In this document: in pieces, positions 6,523 to 16,022 of the stretch
Position numbering within the stretch: position 1 is the stretch's first letter
Layout of the letters: each line of letters opens with the position of its first letter
DNA from: a virus
Virus record (IMG/VR): IMGVR_UViG_3300048592_000139
Span: 1 to 42,577 of that record
DNA: 42,577 nucleotides
Strand: one strand, 5' to 3'
Translations under genes and position numbers: made by a program
Notes under the pieces: generated by a model
The model's input: only the letters and a program-made list of their open reading frames with translations
The model's database searches: none
Told to the model about the DNA's origin: nothing

Positions 6523-7790
6523 ACCTCAAGCTGACCTATACCGAGCCTCAGATAGAGATCTTCTTCGGGGATGTCAGGCGGTTCAACAGCATTTCAAAAG
6601 GTAGGCGGTTCGGGGCTACACGTGGAGCTGCCCACGCCTGTATAGAGTGGTGTCTAGAAGGGCAGGCGATCCTTTGGGGAGACACCATCGCCGGTAACAT
6701 CAAAAGGTACTGGGATCGCTACTTCATCCCGGCGCTGAAGGCATCTGGCATCGAAGGCAAGCTAACGGGTGAGAACGTGGGCAAGATAGGATCGGGATAC
6801 ATAGACTTCAGGAGCGCGGACAGGCCGGAGAACTGGGAAGGGTTTGGTTACAAGAAGATCATCCTGAACGAAGCCGGGATCATCCTTGCCAACACCTACC
6901 TGTATACCAACGCAGTGCTTCCGATGATGATGGACCACCCGGAGGCCCAGCTATTCGCCCTTGGGGTGCCCAAAGGGAAGTACCTGAAGACGGGCAAGAT
7001 CCACCCATTCTACCAGATCCATTCGAGTAAGGACACGGAGCACCGATCCATGGAGTTCTCTACATACGATAACCCGTACCTATCGCCGGAGGACGTAGCG
7101 AAGACCGAGGATGAGATCACCGCCATGGACCCCAAGCAAGTCGAGCAAGAGATCTACGGGAAGTTCATTGACCGGGTAGCTGGAAACCCGTTCGCTTTTG
7201 CATTCGACCCGCTAAGGCACATCGGCAAGGCCACGCGCCGCCCTACCGACCTGCACTACTTCAGCATTGACTTCAACGTCGAACCTTTCTGCGCTATCGC
7301 AAGCCATATCTGGCAGGATAAGGAGGGACACCACGCGCACACGTTCGGGGAGGTATCATTGCAGCAGTCCAGTATCGAAGGTATGGCGGCGTGGATCCGT
7401 TCGCAGTGCTCCACGCTGCACCTCATTCGCATCACGGGGGACCGCAACGGGTACAACCGCGCCATCGGCAAGAACGGCCCAACGGTGCTGTACGATGACC
7501 TTCGACGGGCCTTGCAGATCAGCAAGGCGCAGTTCGAGGTTCCAGGCAACCCGACGCACGTGCAGAGCAGGGAGGACACGAACTACGTCTACGCCAACCA
7601 CCCGGACAGGATCATTGACAGCACATGCACGGGGCTGATCGCGGACCTTCGAGGCGTGGAGGTGGATGGGCAAGGGAAGATCATCAAGGGAGACCGTTCA
7701 AAAAGCAACCAGCGGGCCGATCTGATCGACTGCGATAGGTATAACACGAATACCTATCTTAGAAAATGGATCCAGCAAAGCAGGCGATAA
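6519..7790 (+). CDS. terL: Terminase large subunit
   Basis: A 423-residue packaging ATPase-nuclease. A Walker A-like loop SKGRRFGATRG lies at residues 26-36 and a Walker B-like strand KKIILNEAG at 112-120. The C-terminal RNase H-type nuclease shows acidic positions in YFSIDFNVEPF, RITGDRNG and LIDCDRY. It cuts concatemeric DNA and drives it into the prohead through the portal. The start is a TTG overlapping the upstream TGA (TTGA); no ATG fits better. The Walker A lacks the classical GKT, as in several divergent phage terminases. Confidence 0.9.
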   Translation: MNLKLTYTEPQIEIFFGDVRRFNSISKGRRFGATRGAAHACIEWCLEGQAILWGDTIAGNIKRYWDRYFIPALKASGIEGKLTGENVGKIGSGYIDFRSADRPENWEGFGYKKIILNEAGIILANTYLYTNAVLPMMMDHPEAQLFALGVPKGKYLKTGKIHPFYQIHSSKDTEHRSMEFSTYDNPYLSPEDVAKTEDEITAMDPKQVEQEIYGKFIDRVAGNPFAFAFDPLRHIGKATRRPTDLHYFSIDFNVEPFCAIASHIWQDKEGHHAHTFGEVSLQQSSIEGMAAWIRSQCSTLHLIRITGDRNGYNRAIGKNGPTVLYDDLRRALQISKAQFEVPGNPTHVQSREDTNYVYANHPDRIIDSTCTGLIADLRGVEVDGQGKIIKGDRSKSNQRADLIDCDRYNTNTYLRKWIQQSRR

Positions 7791-7796
7791 AATGAC

Positions 7797-7804
7797 TACT
7801 TTCG
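7797..7804 (+). promoter_or_regulatory. Promoter -7 element TACTTTCG
   Basis: TACTTTCG followed by CCCGG fits the TAnnTTnGCCC family seen throughout the window, 22 nt before the ATG at 7827. Confidence 0.5.
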
Positions 7805-7826
7805 CCCGGATAAAACAGAACCGCCG

Positions 7827-7949
7827 ATGAAGAAAGCACTGTCTCTTTTGCTTGGCCTCGTTACCCTTGTGGCCGCTACCTTCGCCACGGGTATCCTTTC
7901 CCGCCTGCTGTGGGAGCTGTTCTTACTCGGATGGAATCTATTGCGATGA
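7827..7949 (+). CDS. 40-residue membrane peptide
   Basis: Starts MKKALSLLLGLVTLVAATFA and continues with a second hydrophobic stretch to GWNLLR. It is either a signal-anchored microprotein or has one long membrane span. It begins a coupled run, with its TGA overlapping the next ATG. Function unknown. Confidence 0.5.
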   Translation: MKKALSLLLGLVTLVAATFATGILSRLLWELFLLGWNLLR

Positions 7950-8137
7950 TCTACGACCACATCCGGATCACCTCGGAATGGCTGATGTCAAAGCACCCGG
8001 AATTGAATGAGCAGGATGCAGATGATTACAGGGCATTTTGTGAGGCCCATACAATTTGCTTGAAAGAGTGCTACGGGGAGGGCGAGATCATGTGGCCTAA
8101 GTGGAATGAGTTTCAGCTTGAAATAGCCTCGTTATGA
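7946..8137 (+). CDS. Hypothetical protein
   Basis: A 63-residue acidic soluble protein starting MIYDHIRITSEWLMSKHPEL. The start is chosen by the ATGA overlap with the previous gene. It contains two Cys residues near the centre. No family recognised. Confidence 0.5.
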   Translation: MIYDHIRITSEWLMSKHPELNEQDADDYRAFCEAHTICLKECYGEGEIMWPKWNEFQLEIASL

Positions 8138-8481
8138 TCTGCACCACCAACACCGCCCTTCCGATCGTTCAATGCGCCACCACCTTGCACGTAGGGCAGT
8201 TGGTCGCGGGCACCGCATGGACCTTGCGTGTTGTGAACGCAGCATCGGGCCGTTTGGAGTACGTCCAAGGAACCGGCGACATTGACCTCGTGGACTTCGA
8301 CTTCGCTCCCGGCTGCGTGTACGCTTTGAGCCTCACCGATGGGGACTTCACGCCCTATGCAAGCGAAGGGAACATTGGCACCGATGCCGTAGGCATGATC
8401 TACGTCAAGGTGGACAAGGCGTTCAACACGGATGGAACACTTTACACCCCAAGCGAGCAATGGATCATTTGGTCGCAATAA
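8134..8481 (+). CDS. Hypothetical protein, beta-rich
   Basis: A 115-residue protein starting MICTTNTALPIVQCATTLHV with alternating hydrophobic pattern and few helices, as in small beta-sandwich virion proteins of Bacteroidota phages. It lies between terminase and tail genes, so a structural role is reasonable but unproved. It overlaps the next gene by 22 bases. Confidence 0.5.
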   Translation: MICTTNTALPIVQCATTLHVGQLVAGTAWTLRVVNAASGRLEYVQGTGDIDLVDFDFAPGCVYALSLTDGDFTPYASEGNIGTDAVGMIYVKVDKAFNTDGTLYTPSEQWIIWSQ

Positions 8482-8741
8482 TCATCATGGCCTTGGTAGC
8501 GCAAGGGGTATTCACCTCCATGCAAGAGGGGATGATCCTTGAGCCGCTGAAGAACCTGTTGTCGAAGGTCATCAAAGAACCTTTGGCGCATTCGTTCTAC
8601 TCATGCCCCCGCTGTATGATCAGCGTATACGGAACCTTGGCGCTGCTGGCCTGCTGGATATTCGGTATGCCCGTGGTATGGTGGCTGTGGCCGGTGTATG
8701 CCTTGTCCGCCGTGGGGCTTCAAGAACTGATCGACCGATGA
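8460..8741 (+). CDS. Membrane protein with CxxC motif
   Basis: A 93-residue protein with an N-terminal hydrophobic segment, a central FYSCPRCMISVYG motif, and two further hydrophobic segments around residues 55-85. The CPxC followed by a membrane span resembles the DUF1360-type small phage membrane proteins. Function unknown. Confidence 0.5.
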   Translation: MDHLVAIIIMALVAQGVFTSMQEGMILEPLKNLLSKVIKEPLAHSFYSCPRCMISVYGTLALLACWIFGMPVVWWLWPVYALSAVGLQELIDR

Positions 8742-9358
8742 ACATCCCCTACCTCCTCTTCGGCAAGTCCATCCTGAAGGCTGTAAAGGCCAACGAGATG
8801 CGGCCCCCTGCCTTTGCGGGGATGACCTTCGCATTCCTTGATCATGAAGGCCACGAGTACTACACATGGCCGGACCTTGGAACCATGCCTACGATCCGCT
8901 TGAAAGAGATACAAGCGCAGATGGGGATGGTGGACAGCGGCACCGGCGATGCCATCCTAAAGGAGGTGGGGAGCGTGATCATTGAGAAGTGCAATGAAGC
9001 CATCAAAGCGCAGGGCGGTGCCAAGGATGAGGTCGTGGCTACCATCGCCTCCCTTGCGCGGGAGTTGATCATCCGCAGGACCTCCATCATCCCCGAGGAG
9101 GCCTACTTCGCCTTGGCTGCTGTGTGTTGCGCAAGGAAGGACGAAGACCCAAGGGGATTGGACCGGGTGATCCACGGTCAGAAAATAAAGACCTTCATGG
9201 CTGCCGGGCGTGCGGGCGACCCTTTTTTTCAGGCCTCCCCTTGCTTGGTTCAGTTGCTGGGGACTGCATTAAGTACGCTCGACGCATTTCTAGGGCTGCG
9301 GAGGCTTTGGAGCTTGCAGAGCCAAAGGGACGCGGCTATATTAAGGGCAGCACGGTAA
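8738..9358 (+). CDS. Tail assembly chaperone, zero-frame product (gpG-like)
   Basis: A 206-residue helical protein directly upstream of the tape measure gene, the standard position of the tail-tube assembly chaperone. It starts at the ATG overlapping the previous stop. Residues 159-164 are encoded across a T-rich slippery run (9223-9229). After that, the zero frame continues for 42 residues with lower-quality sequence, whereas the -1 frame continues as a good helical protein. The assignment rests on synteny and the frameshift site, not on sequence similarity. Confidence 0.7.
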   Translation: MNIPYLLFGKSILKAVKANEMRPPAFAGMTFAFLDHEGHEYYTWPDLGTMPTIRLKEIQAQMGMVDSGTGDAILKEVGSVIIEKCNEAIKAQGGAKDEVVATIASLARELIIRRTSIIPEEAYFALAAVCCARKDEDPRGLDRVIHGQKIKTFMAAGRAGDPFFQASPCLVQLLGTALSTLDAFLGLRRLWSLQSQRDAAILRAAR

Positions 9359-9540
9359 TGGGGAAGGTGCAGCAGATCCATCAGGACTTTGAGCGGATAG
9401 CCTTGCGCATTGCCGGTGATGACATCCTGCAATATCAGGATCTGATGCGGGGGACCGTGAAGGACTTCGCCTCGGCGCAATTGGCTTACATCGAGCGACT
9501 GGTGGCACTTAAAAAGCAAAGCAAAAGGCATGGCCGATGA
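8738..9540 (+). CDS. Tail assembly chaperone, frameshifted fusion (gpGT-like)
   Basis: Translation of 8738-9229 followed by the -1 frame (from 9229) gives a 267-residue fusion. The extension begins SGLPLLGSVAGDCIKYARRI and ends QSKRHGR, overlapping the tape measure start by 11 bases. In lambda-like phages the GT form recruits tail-tube subunits to the tape measure. An independent ATG at 9358 could make a 60-residue protein from the same frame, but the open frame upstream of it supports fusion. Confidence 0.65.
9223..9263 (+). promoter_or_regulatory. -1 programmed ribosomal frameshift site
   Basis: The heptamer T TTT TTT (9223-9229) is in the correct phase for tandem slippage from the zero frame. 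Six bases later a stem can form between TCCCC (9236-9240) and GGGGA (9259-9263). Slipping back one base joins the 8738 ORF to the frame that stays open to 9540, as in the lambda G/GT genes. Confidence 0.75.
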
Positions 9541-11863
9541 TATTGTCATAACCGAGTTCGGGGCGGACCTTTCCAAGTTCAACACGGAGGTTGACAAGGC
9601 GGCGAAGTCCGTGGACCACCTCGACAGCGAGATGAAGGACGCTGCCAAGACCGGGAGGGATTTGAGCGGCAATATGGGCGATGCGGGCAAGAAGGTCGCT
9701 GTGCTTGGTACTGAATCGGTGAAGGCATCGAAGGGGGTTGATGAGGTGGGCAAGTCCACCGGCAAGGCTACCGGGTTGTTCTCGGGGATGAAGAGCCAGC
9801 TTGAAAGCACCTTCCCGATCTTCGGCAAGATCAGCGCAGCGTCGAAGGCGATGGGTACATCCATCACCCTCGCTCTTGGCCCTGTAGGTATCGCGATAGC
9901 CATTGTGGTCGGAGCGTTTGCGGCACTGCTGAAGATCTTCGCAGGAACCGAGGAAGGTTCTGAGAGGTTGACAGCGATCATTGAACCGCTGAAGGCTCAA
10001 TTCGACGCGTTGGTAGGTGTGCTTCAGGTGGTGGGTAAGGTGGCCGCGAACACGGTATCGCTTTTGTTCAACATAGCAACAGGGGATTTCAGTGGGGCCG
10101 CTGAATCGTTCGACGCACTGAAGGCAAGCGCAACCGAAGCAGTGGATGCCGTCAGCAACATCGGCAACACCTTGGAGGAGGCCGGCAAAAAGGGCGCAAG
10201 GATTGCAGAGATAAAGGAAGAGCTTGAGGATCTGGCGATCAACATAGCCACGAACGAGGCCCGCATAAACAGGGAGTTCCAAGAGCAGTACGAGATAGCC
10301 GGTAATGTCAATGCATCGGCCAAGGAAAGGCAAGCGGCAGCGGAGAAAGCCATCGAACTCCAGAAGGAATTAACGGCATTGAAGATCAAAGACCTCGACC
10401 TACAGATCGAGGAGTTGAGCCTAAAGCAATCGCTGAATGATACATCCGACGAAGAGCGTTTGGCGCTTGCTAAGTTGGTGGCCGCACGGGATCAAGCCTT
10501 GGCCGATGAATTGGCCGCAACACGACGGATCAAGAACACCATCAACACCCTCAACAAGCAGGAGGCTGACAAGGCCATCGCGGAAGGAAAGCGCGTAGCT
10601 GCCGAACGAAAGAAGGCGGAAGAGAGCGCAGCCAAGGCGGTGGCAGCGGCCCGCGAGGAGGCCCGACGATCATCGCTAACGCCCGATGAGATAAAGGTGG
10701 ATGACATTGCACTCAGATACCAAAAGGAGCAGGACGCGGCAGCGGCGGCGTTCCAAGCCTTGCGTGAATTGCAGAAGAACAACCGCGAGGCATTAGCGAA
10801 GATCGACCAAGATGCCGCCGATACGGTGATCCTGATCGAAGCCAACAAGCAGAAGGCGCTGGAGGACTTGCAGATGAAGTCCAACGAGGTGGAGAGCAAG
10901 TACCGGCAGGACCGCTTGGATGCCATCTACAAGGCCACACAGGACGAGGCGGACATTCAGCGCGATGCCATCAACAACCAGTTCAATGAGCTGGAGAACA
11001 GCGTCGAAGAGCTGTATGCCGAGGGTGAAGAGAGGACGCAGATATTATTGGACCTCGAGCAGGCCCGGTATGATGCCTTGAAGGAAGTGAAGGACGCGAA
11101 CCAGATACAGGATGAGGCGGACCTGAAGGCAAGGAAGGACGCGGAGTTAGCTATCATCATGGCGGCATCCGATCAGTTGAACACGGCGCTGGAAGGCGTT
11201 GCAAGTGGGCAGATACAGACCGCCGAGGAGTTCGGAAAGGCATTGGTGGGCATCACCATTGACACCATCAGCAGCATTGTGCAAGCACAGATAGTCGAGG
11301 TTATCGCGGGATCGGTTGCAAACGGTGTGCGCACGGGTGGCCTACTTGGTGGCGCTGCTGGATTAGCGGTGGGCACGGGCCTTGCCGCTGTGCTGAAGGG
11401 CTTGCTCAACGCGCTCAAAGGCCAGTTGATCGGCAACTACCAAGGCGATCCATACGTAAGCGGAACCCCTACTTGGGCGGGAAGGGACGGATACTTACGC
11501 CGCTTGGACGAGGGGGAGCGTGTGGTCACCAAAAAGGACAACGTAGAGCATTGGGATCTTTTCGAGGCTGTGCGGCTTGGTAAGTTGGATCAGTGGAAGG
11601 CACAGAACATGAACCCGATCTCGCTCAACTTCGAGCGCATCGTGAAGATGCCCGACACTGCGGGATTGATGGCGTACAACTTCGCGCCCATGGTGAACAA
11701 TTACGTGGAGGGGAACTCCACCCTGCTGACCTTGCCAAAGGGCCACGATAAGGGGATCATCCGTGCATCAAAGGAGAGCACAAGAGAGCAGCGCCGGACC
11801 AACGACATCTTGGAGGCCATGTCAACACGTAAGACCTCGACACCTTCCAAGCGCCTATGGTGA
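9530..11863 (+). CDS. Tape measure protein
   Basis: A 777-residue protein beginning MADDIVITEFGADLSKFNTE, a typical tape measure start. There is a hydrophobic stretch around residues 110-145 (ALGPVGIAIAIVVGAFAALL), then some 400 residues of Lys/Glu/Ala-rich coiled coil, a second hydrophobic Gly/Ala-rich region near residues 560-640, and a C-terminal domain. It sets tail length and is ejected during infection. Its size predicts a tail of roughly 100 nm or more by the usual scaling. It overlaps both neighbours. Confidence 0.9.
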   Translation: MADDIVITEFGADLSKFNTEVDKAAKSVDHLDSEMKDAAKTGRDLSGNMGDAGKKVAVLGTESVKASKGVDEVGKSTGKATGLFSGMKSQLESTFPIFGKISAASKAMGTSITLALGPVGIAIAIVVGAFAALLKIFAGTEEGSERLTAIIEPLKAQFDALVGVLQVVGKVAANTVSLLFNIATGDFSGAAESFDALKASATEAVDAVSNIGNTLEEAGKKGARIAEIKEELEDLAINIATNEARINREFQEQYEIAGNVNASAKERQAAAEKAIELQKELTALKIKDLDLQIEELSLKQSLNDTSDEERLALAKLVAARDQALADELAATRRIKNTINTLNKQEADKAIAEGKRVAAERKKAEESAAKAVAAAREEARRSSLTPDEIKVDDIALRYQKEQDAAAAAFQALRELQKNNREALAKIDQDAADTVILIEANKQKALEDLQMKSNEVESKYRQDRLDAIYKATQDEADIQRDAINNQFNELENSVEELYAEGEERTQILLDLEQARYDALKEVKDANQIQDEADLKARKDAELAIIMAASDQLNTALEGVASGQIQTAEEFGKALVGITIDTISSIVQAQIVEVIAGSVANGVRTGGLLGGAAGLAVGTGLAAVLKGLLNALKGQLIGNYQGDPYVSGTPTWAGRDGYLRRLDEGERVVTKKDNVEHWDLFEAVRLGKLDQWKAQNMNPISLNFERIVKMPDTAGLMAYNFAPMVNNYVEGNSTLLTLPKGHDKGIIRASKESTREQRRTNDILEAMSTRKTSTPSKRLW

Positions 11864-13881
11864 GATTCTTCCTCAATAGCCAAGTGTTCAACAATCCCGG
11901 TGATTGGGATGGCTTCTCGACGCAGTTCAAAAGGGACTATGACAAGCGGATCATTTCCGTGCAGTATACCGACGGCATCACCTTCAGCGGGGCGGCGCAC
12001 ACCTACATTCAAGGAGTGCAGGAGGCCGATGGATATTGCGCCGAGATCGATCTACGCATAGAAGAGCAGTGCGGCAACGGCGCGTGGAATGTCATGGCGC
12101 GGGGCAAGGTGATCATGGCCGACTGCGAATGGAATGAGACCAAATGCACGGTCCAGTGCAGCGTGGTCGATAACGGCATCGGGGCGAGGGTGGCGAACAA
12201 TAAGAAGGTTCCCGTCTCGCCCCTGTCAGACCTGAGCAAAAACAACGTGTCCATCACCCCTGTTCCGCCGATCGACTTGACGATGTTCAACACGACTGGT
12301 GCAGACATAGGCGGCACGCGCAGGGTGTTCGACTGGTTCCTCTGTATGGAGCAGGCATTGGCCTACATCACGGACGGATCGGTGACCATCGCATCAGACT
12401 GGTATGCCAACCTGCCGGACGATGAGAAATATGCCGTTGCGGTGGTGCCTGAGCTTCGCACGGCAGGCTTCAACGTCCCGCGCATAGCGTGGACTTTCGA
12501 TGACCTGTTCACCGAGATGTCCAAGAAGCACAACCTGTGGCTCTTCGCCACCGAGGATTCAGCCGGGAACGCGAAGCTGATCCTTGAGCCGGAGCCGTAC
12601 TTCCTTGGAACTTCGGTAAGCAACACGGTGCTGAACATCGAAGACCTGATCCGTAAGACGGACATCGAAAGGCTCTATGCCACGGTGGACGTTGGAAGCG
12701 AAGATGGAATTGTGGAGCTTGGTAGCGCCAACCCCTTGCCGTTCGTGGTACTAACGGGATTCTCCAAAGAGACGTTCCACTTCTCGGGCGTGTGTAACAC
12801 CGACGCATCCTTGGACCTAGTGAACAAGTGGATCATCGACACCAACGTGATATACCAGATCGTTCAGGAGAACAACGAGGACTTCGACAAGAATATCGCA
12901 CTGATACAATACACCGCATCCACGGCCAAGGCCACGCGATCGCAGTATCTATTCCCCGGCTCCAATCCCTACTTATACAACGAGCAGTTGCTGAATTACA
13001 ATGTTGTCAGCCGGTTCCCCCTCCCTAGCTCCGTGGGCGTAAACCTTGCCCCCGGCTTCGATGACAGCTTCCGCGCTGAGTACACCGACGAAAGTGTAGC
13101 CGCTATCACGCCGTGGCACATGGACTACTACTACTCAGGTGCCTATCCGATCTACCAGCTCGGCTTCGATAATGACTACGACGCGCCCAACTTCGACGTG
13201 AACAACGTGTGGGGATCGGACTACACCCCCGGCGTGCCCGTCCCTATTTTAGAAAGCGACTTCAAAGCCAGCGCACAAGGTGCATACGTATTCAGACTTG
13301 GAATCGTCATGGACCTGTTCGGAGTGGTACCTGTGGTAATTGACCATACCTACATGATCACCAGCTTCCAGAAGGTATCGCTGCGGATCTATGCCGAGGT
13401 GTATGATGCTTCGGCAACGTTAGTTCAGACCATCACCGTAGGCGACACGCCGTACAAGTACCTTTACGGACTGTACGAGGCCGACGAAATGACCTTCACC
13501 GTATCTCTCGACACAGACTACCGGGTGAAGATATTAGCCAAGGCTATGCACGTTGGGAATATCGCCGGTGATGGCAATGACCCCACCGAACCGCAGCCTG
13601 ACGGGAATAGCGATTCCGAAGGTGATGTCCGGCTGACGCTCGGGGTAGGGTCGTGGATCCAGACGGACAAGATCGCCAACGGAGGCTTCGTCATACCGCC
13701 CACGTCCGCACAGACCGAGAGCTTTACCTTTGAGCGATACACCGATGCGAACACATGGCTGATGATGACGCGCAACCCCGGATTTCAGGTGGTGATAGAT
13801 GGGAATCGCAAGGTGTACCCTTTGGACATGAAGCGCAAGATCACCGGAGAGACACAGTATGAAATGATCAAGCAACCATGA
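11857..13881 (+). CDS. Tail tip / distal tail protein
   Basis: A 674-residue, beta-rich, acidic protein directly after the tape measure gene, where distal tail and hub proteins normally lie. The N-terminal 80 residues (starting MVRFFLNSQVFNNPGDWDGF) recur in Bacteroidota phage tail proteins by general pattern. The centre is rich in Tyr, Asp and Asn. No catalytic motif seen. It probably forms the tail tip and receptor-facing platform; assignment is from position and composition. Confidence 0.6.
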   Translation: MVRFFLNSQVFNNPGDWDGFSTQFKRDYDKRIISVQYTDGITFSGAAHTYIQGVQEADGYCAEIDLRIEEQCGNGAWNVMARGKVIMADCEWNETKCTVQCSVVDNGIGARVANNKKVPVSPLSDLSKNNVSITPVPPIDLTMFNTTGADIGGTRRVFDWFLCMEQALAYITDGSVTIASDWYANLPDDEKYAVAVVPELRTAGFNVPRIAWTFDDLFTEMSKKHNLWLFATEDSAGNAKLILEPEPYFLGTSVSNTVLNIEDLIRKTDIERLYATVDVGSEDGIVELGSANPLPFVVLTGFSKETFHFSGVCNTDASLDLVNKWIIDTNVIYQIVQENNEDFDKNIALIQYTASTAKATRSQYLFPGSNPYLYNEQLLNYNVVSRFPLPSSVGVNLAPGFDDSFRAEYTDESVAAITPWHMDYYYSGAYPIYQLGFDNDYDAPNFDVNNVWGSDYTPGVPVPILESDFKASAQGAYVFRLGIVMDLFGVVPVVIDHTYMITSFQKVSLRIYAEVYDASATLVQTITVGDTPYKYLYGLYEADEMTFTVSLDTDYRVKILAKAMHVGNIAGDGNDPTEPQPDGNSDSEGDVRLTLGVGSWIQTDKIANGGFVIPPTSAQTESFTFERYTDANTWLMMTRNPGFQVVIDGNRKVYPLDMKRKITGETQYEMIKQP

Positions 13882-16022
13882 GCATCTACGCCATCCGCAA
13901 CCAGCCCTTCCAGTTCGGGAACAACCTATACCCCCGGTCCTTGGCGCTGATGTGTTGCGCTGATGACCCTGTACCCTCTTTGATCGCGGCCACGGATGAG
14001 GTGTGGGCACAGGCTAAGTTGACGCAATGCGGAGCTGAAGATGGTATCGTTATCTCGGGAGGTCCGGATGGATGGGATTACTGGGTGGCGGGTGACGGGT
14101 TCTTCCTCTCAGGCACATCCTATGTCCTTGCCGCACCTACGCCAGGGACTTCCATATACATATCTGAAAACGCCGTCGCCGGGACTCATTACACCATCCA
14201 ATTGGAGGTGGCGAACGTAACGGGAACGGCTTATGTGATATTCGGAGGCGTGCAATCCCCTAACCTTTCCGACGGCCTGAACGAATTTTTGATCACTGCA
14301 AATAGTGCCTCCCCATTCGAACTGATAGTAGACTCCGGCACGATCACGGTCAACAGCGTTATCGTCACATCCCTTAACACCGATGTCTCCGCGATCTTCC
14401 ACCAAGGGAGCACCGAGCTGGTGTTCGAACGCGACGACTACCCCAACAACTTCTACTTCTTCAACGGTGGATTCACGTTCCATATGCCCATGTCCACCGT
14501 AGGCATCACCGAAGGATGCTTCACTTTGGAGCTTCGTGACAACTGTAGCGATACGGGCATGACCTCTCAGGTGTTCAGGATCGTGGATGCCAACTGCGAG
14601 ACCTTTCTTATCCGCGCCTGCAACGACTACGATAACATCGGCTTCGTTGTCCCATTCGTCCCGCGCATAAGGATCCCCGCGAGCATGGGGTGGCCGTCCT
14701 ATAATACCGACGTGCAGGAGGAGCGGCACAGCGATGGCGAGATCTTCAGACCTTATGGGGACAGGACGCGGACCATGACCGTGAAGACAGGGATATTAAA
14801 CGAGTTCGATCATGCCTTCCTATCCACACTTCCCATTTGGGACCACGTGTATATCGGCGCTGGCGTACAGGCTCAGGAGGTCGTTGTAAGCAAAGGCAAG
14901 TACGAGCCTCTTTATGGCGAGGAGCAGAACCTCAACGGAGCCGTGGTGTTCGATGTCACTCCCAAGGCCGAGCTTGTCCGCAAAGTGCTGTGCGGCCCTG
15001 CTTTGGATGGATGCGCCCCGGAAAGCGACCCGCAATGTATCGGAGGGCCACAGTATGCTTGGACCTTCATCCCCGTTGATGGTGGCTTTGACTTTCAGCT
15101 TATCATTTTCGCGACAAGCAACTTCACGCCGGGCACCGCCAGCATCACCGTGGCCGACGGGTCTCCCGTGACGCAGACGGTAGGCACCTTGCCGAGCACT
15201 TTAACATGGGGGCCATTCGCAGAAGAGGCTCCATTGACACTTAGAATCTTTGACACCATGAATCAAAACTGTGTGATCACCAAGTTCTTCGACGTGCCTG
15301 AAGAACCGGAACCGTTCCTTTGCGAAGGGGAGGAGTACGGGTCTTTCTCAGTCCCCTCCGGAGGCGCGGTATACGTGGAGTATATTGTCACGAGCACCGG
15401 CCACTACACGGCAAGGGATCAGGATGGGAACACCGTGCTGGACCAAACGGAGTTCACCGAGGGCACCTACTGCATCTATTCATCCGACGCGGTGAAGGCC
15501 AAGTCCGGGACCATGGACCAATTCGCCATCTACGGTGATGTGCGTGACCTGAACACCGAGGGCTACACCTCGGCAGTCGGATTCCAGTTCCTCTCACTCC
15601 TCGGAACCCCGTCCATGCCGCCCGTGGACACAAACCCCGGCCTTACATACTATGTCCTCATCGGGGCCGACACGCTCACGGAGGTGCCCTCAATGGCACT
15701 TTGCCCCGACCTTTATAACTTTCAGATCATTAATGCCCCGCTGATCACAGCCGCTCCGGACTTCCACCCCGGCGCATTGGTGGATATCACCATTGCCAAT
15801 TTGGGATCTCTTGCAACCATCGGTGTACTTCCCATGATATCCAGACTGAGCATCTCCGGGACCAACATCACCGACCCATCCGTGGTGGACGCGCTGATCA
15901 ATGCGCTGGACCCGCCATCTGCCGATGAATGCACCATTGGTGGCACCCTTTTGGGCCTGCGCACCTCCGCGAGCGATACCAACTACAACGCCTGCGTGAG
16001 CGCGGGGTGGACATTCGCATAA
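13878..16022 (+). CDS. Receptor-binding tail protein with C-terminal leucine-rich segment
   Basis: A 714-residue beta-rich protein following the tail-tip gene. The C-terminal 130 residues look like degenerate leucine-rich repeats (LYNFQIINAPLI, LVDITIANLGSL, ISRLSISGTNIT) and end in the motif set seen in Bacteroidota phage tail proteins: a VVDALINAL helix, a short glycine turn, and a final CVSAGWTFA. Such ends probably bind the host surface. There are many Cys residues in the first half, possibly structural disulfides. It overlaps both neighbours by a few bases. Confidence 0.6.
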   Translation: MSIYAIRNQPFQFGNNLYPRSLALMCCADDPVPSLIAATDEVWAQAKLTQCGAEDGIVISGGPDGWDYWVAGDGFFLSGTSYVLAAPTPGTSIYISENAVAGTHYTIQLEVANVTGTAYVIFGGVQSPNLSDGLNEFLITANSASPFELIVDSGTITVNSVIVTSLNTDVSAIFHQGSTELVFERDDYPNNFYFFNGGFTFHMPMSTVGITEGCFTLELRDNCSDTGMTSQVFRIVDANCETFLIRACNDYDNIGFVVPFVPRIRIPASMGWPSYNTDVQEERHSDGEIFRPYGDRTRTMTVKTGILNEFDHAFLSTLPIWDHVYIGAGVQAQEVVVSKGKYEPLYGEEQNLNGAVVFDVTPKAELVRKVLCGPALDGCAPESDPQCIGGPQYAWTFIPVDGGFDFQLIIFATSNFTPGTASITVADGSPVTQTVGTLPSTLTWGPFAEEAPLTLRIFDTMNQNCVITKFFDVPEEPEPFLCEGEEYGSFSVPSGGAVYVEYIVTSTGHYTARDQDGNTVLDQTEFTEGTYCIYSSDAVKAKSGTMDQFAIYGDVRDLNTEGYTSAVGFQFLSLLGTPSMPPVDTNPGLTYYVLIGADTLTEVPSMALCPDLYNFQIINAPLITAAPDFHPGALVDITIANLGSLATIGVLPMISRLSISGTNITDPSVVDALINALDPPSADECTIGGTLLGLRTSASDTNYNACVSAGWTFA

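Noticed and set aside
9358-9540. Independent 60-residue gene before the tape measure
   Set aside because: The frame is open and well-formed upstream of its ATG back to the slippery site, so the frameshift extension explains it better.
9250-10333. Minus-strand ORFs opposite the tape measure gene
   Set aside because: Shadow frames of a repetitive coiled-coil gene; no promoter or start context.
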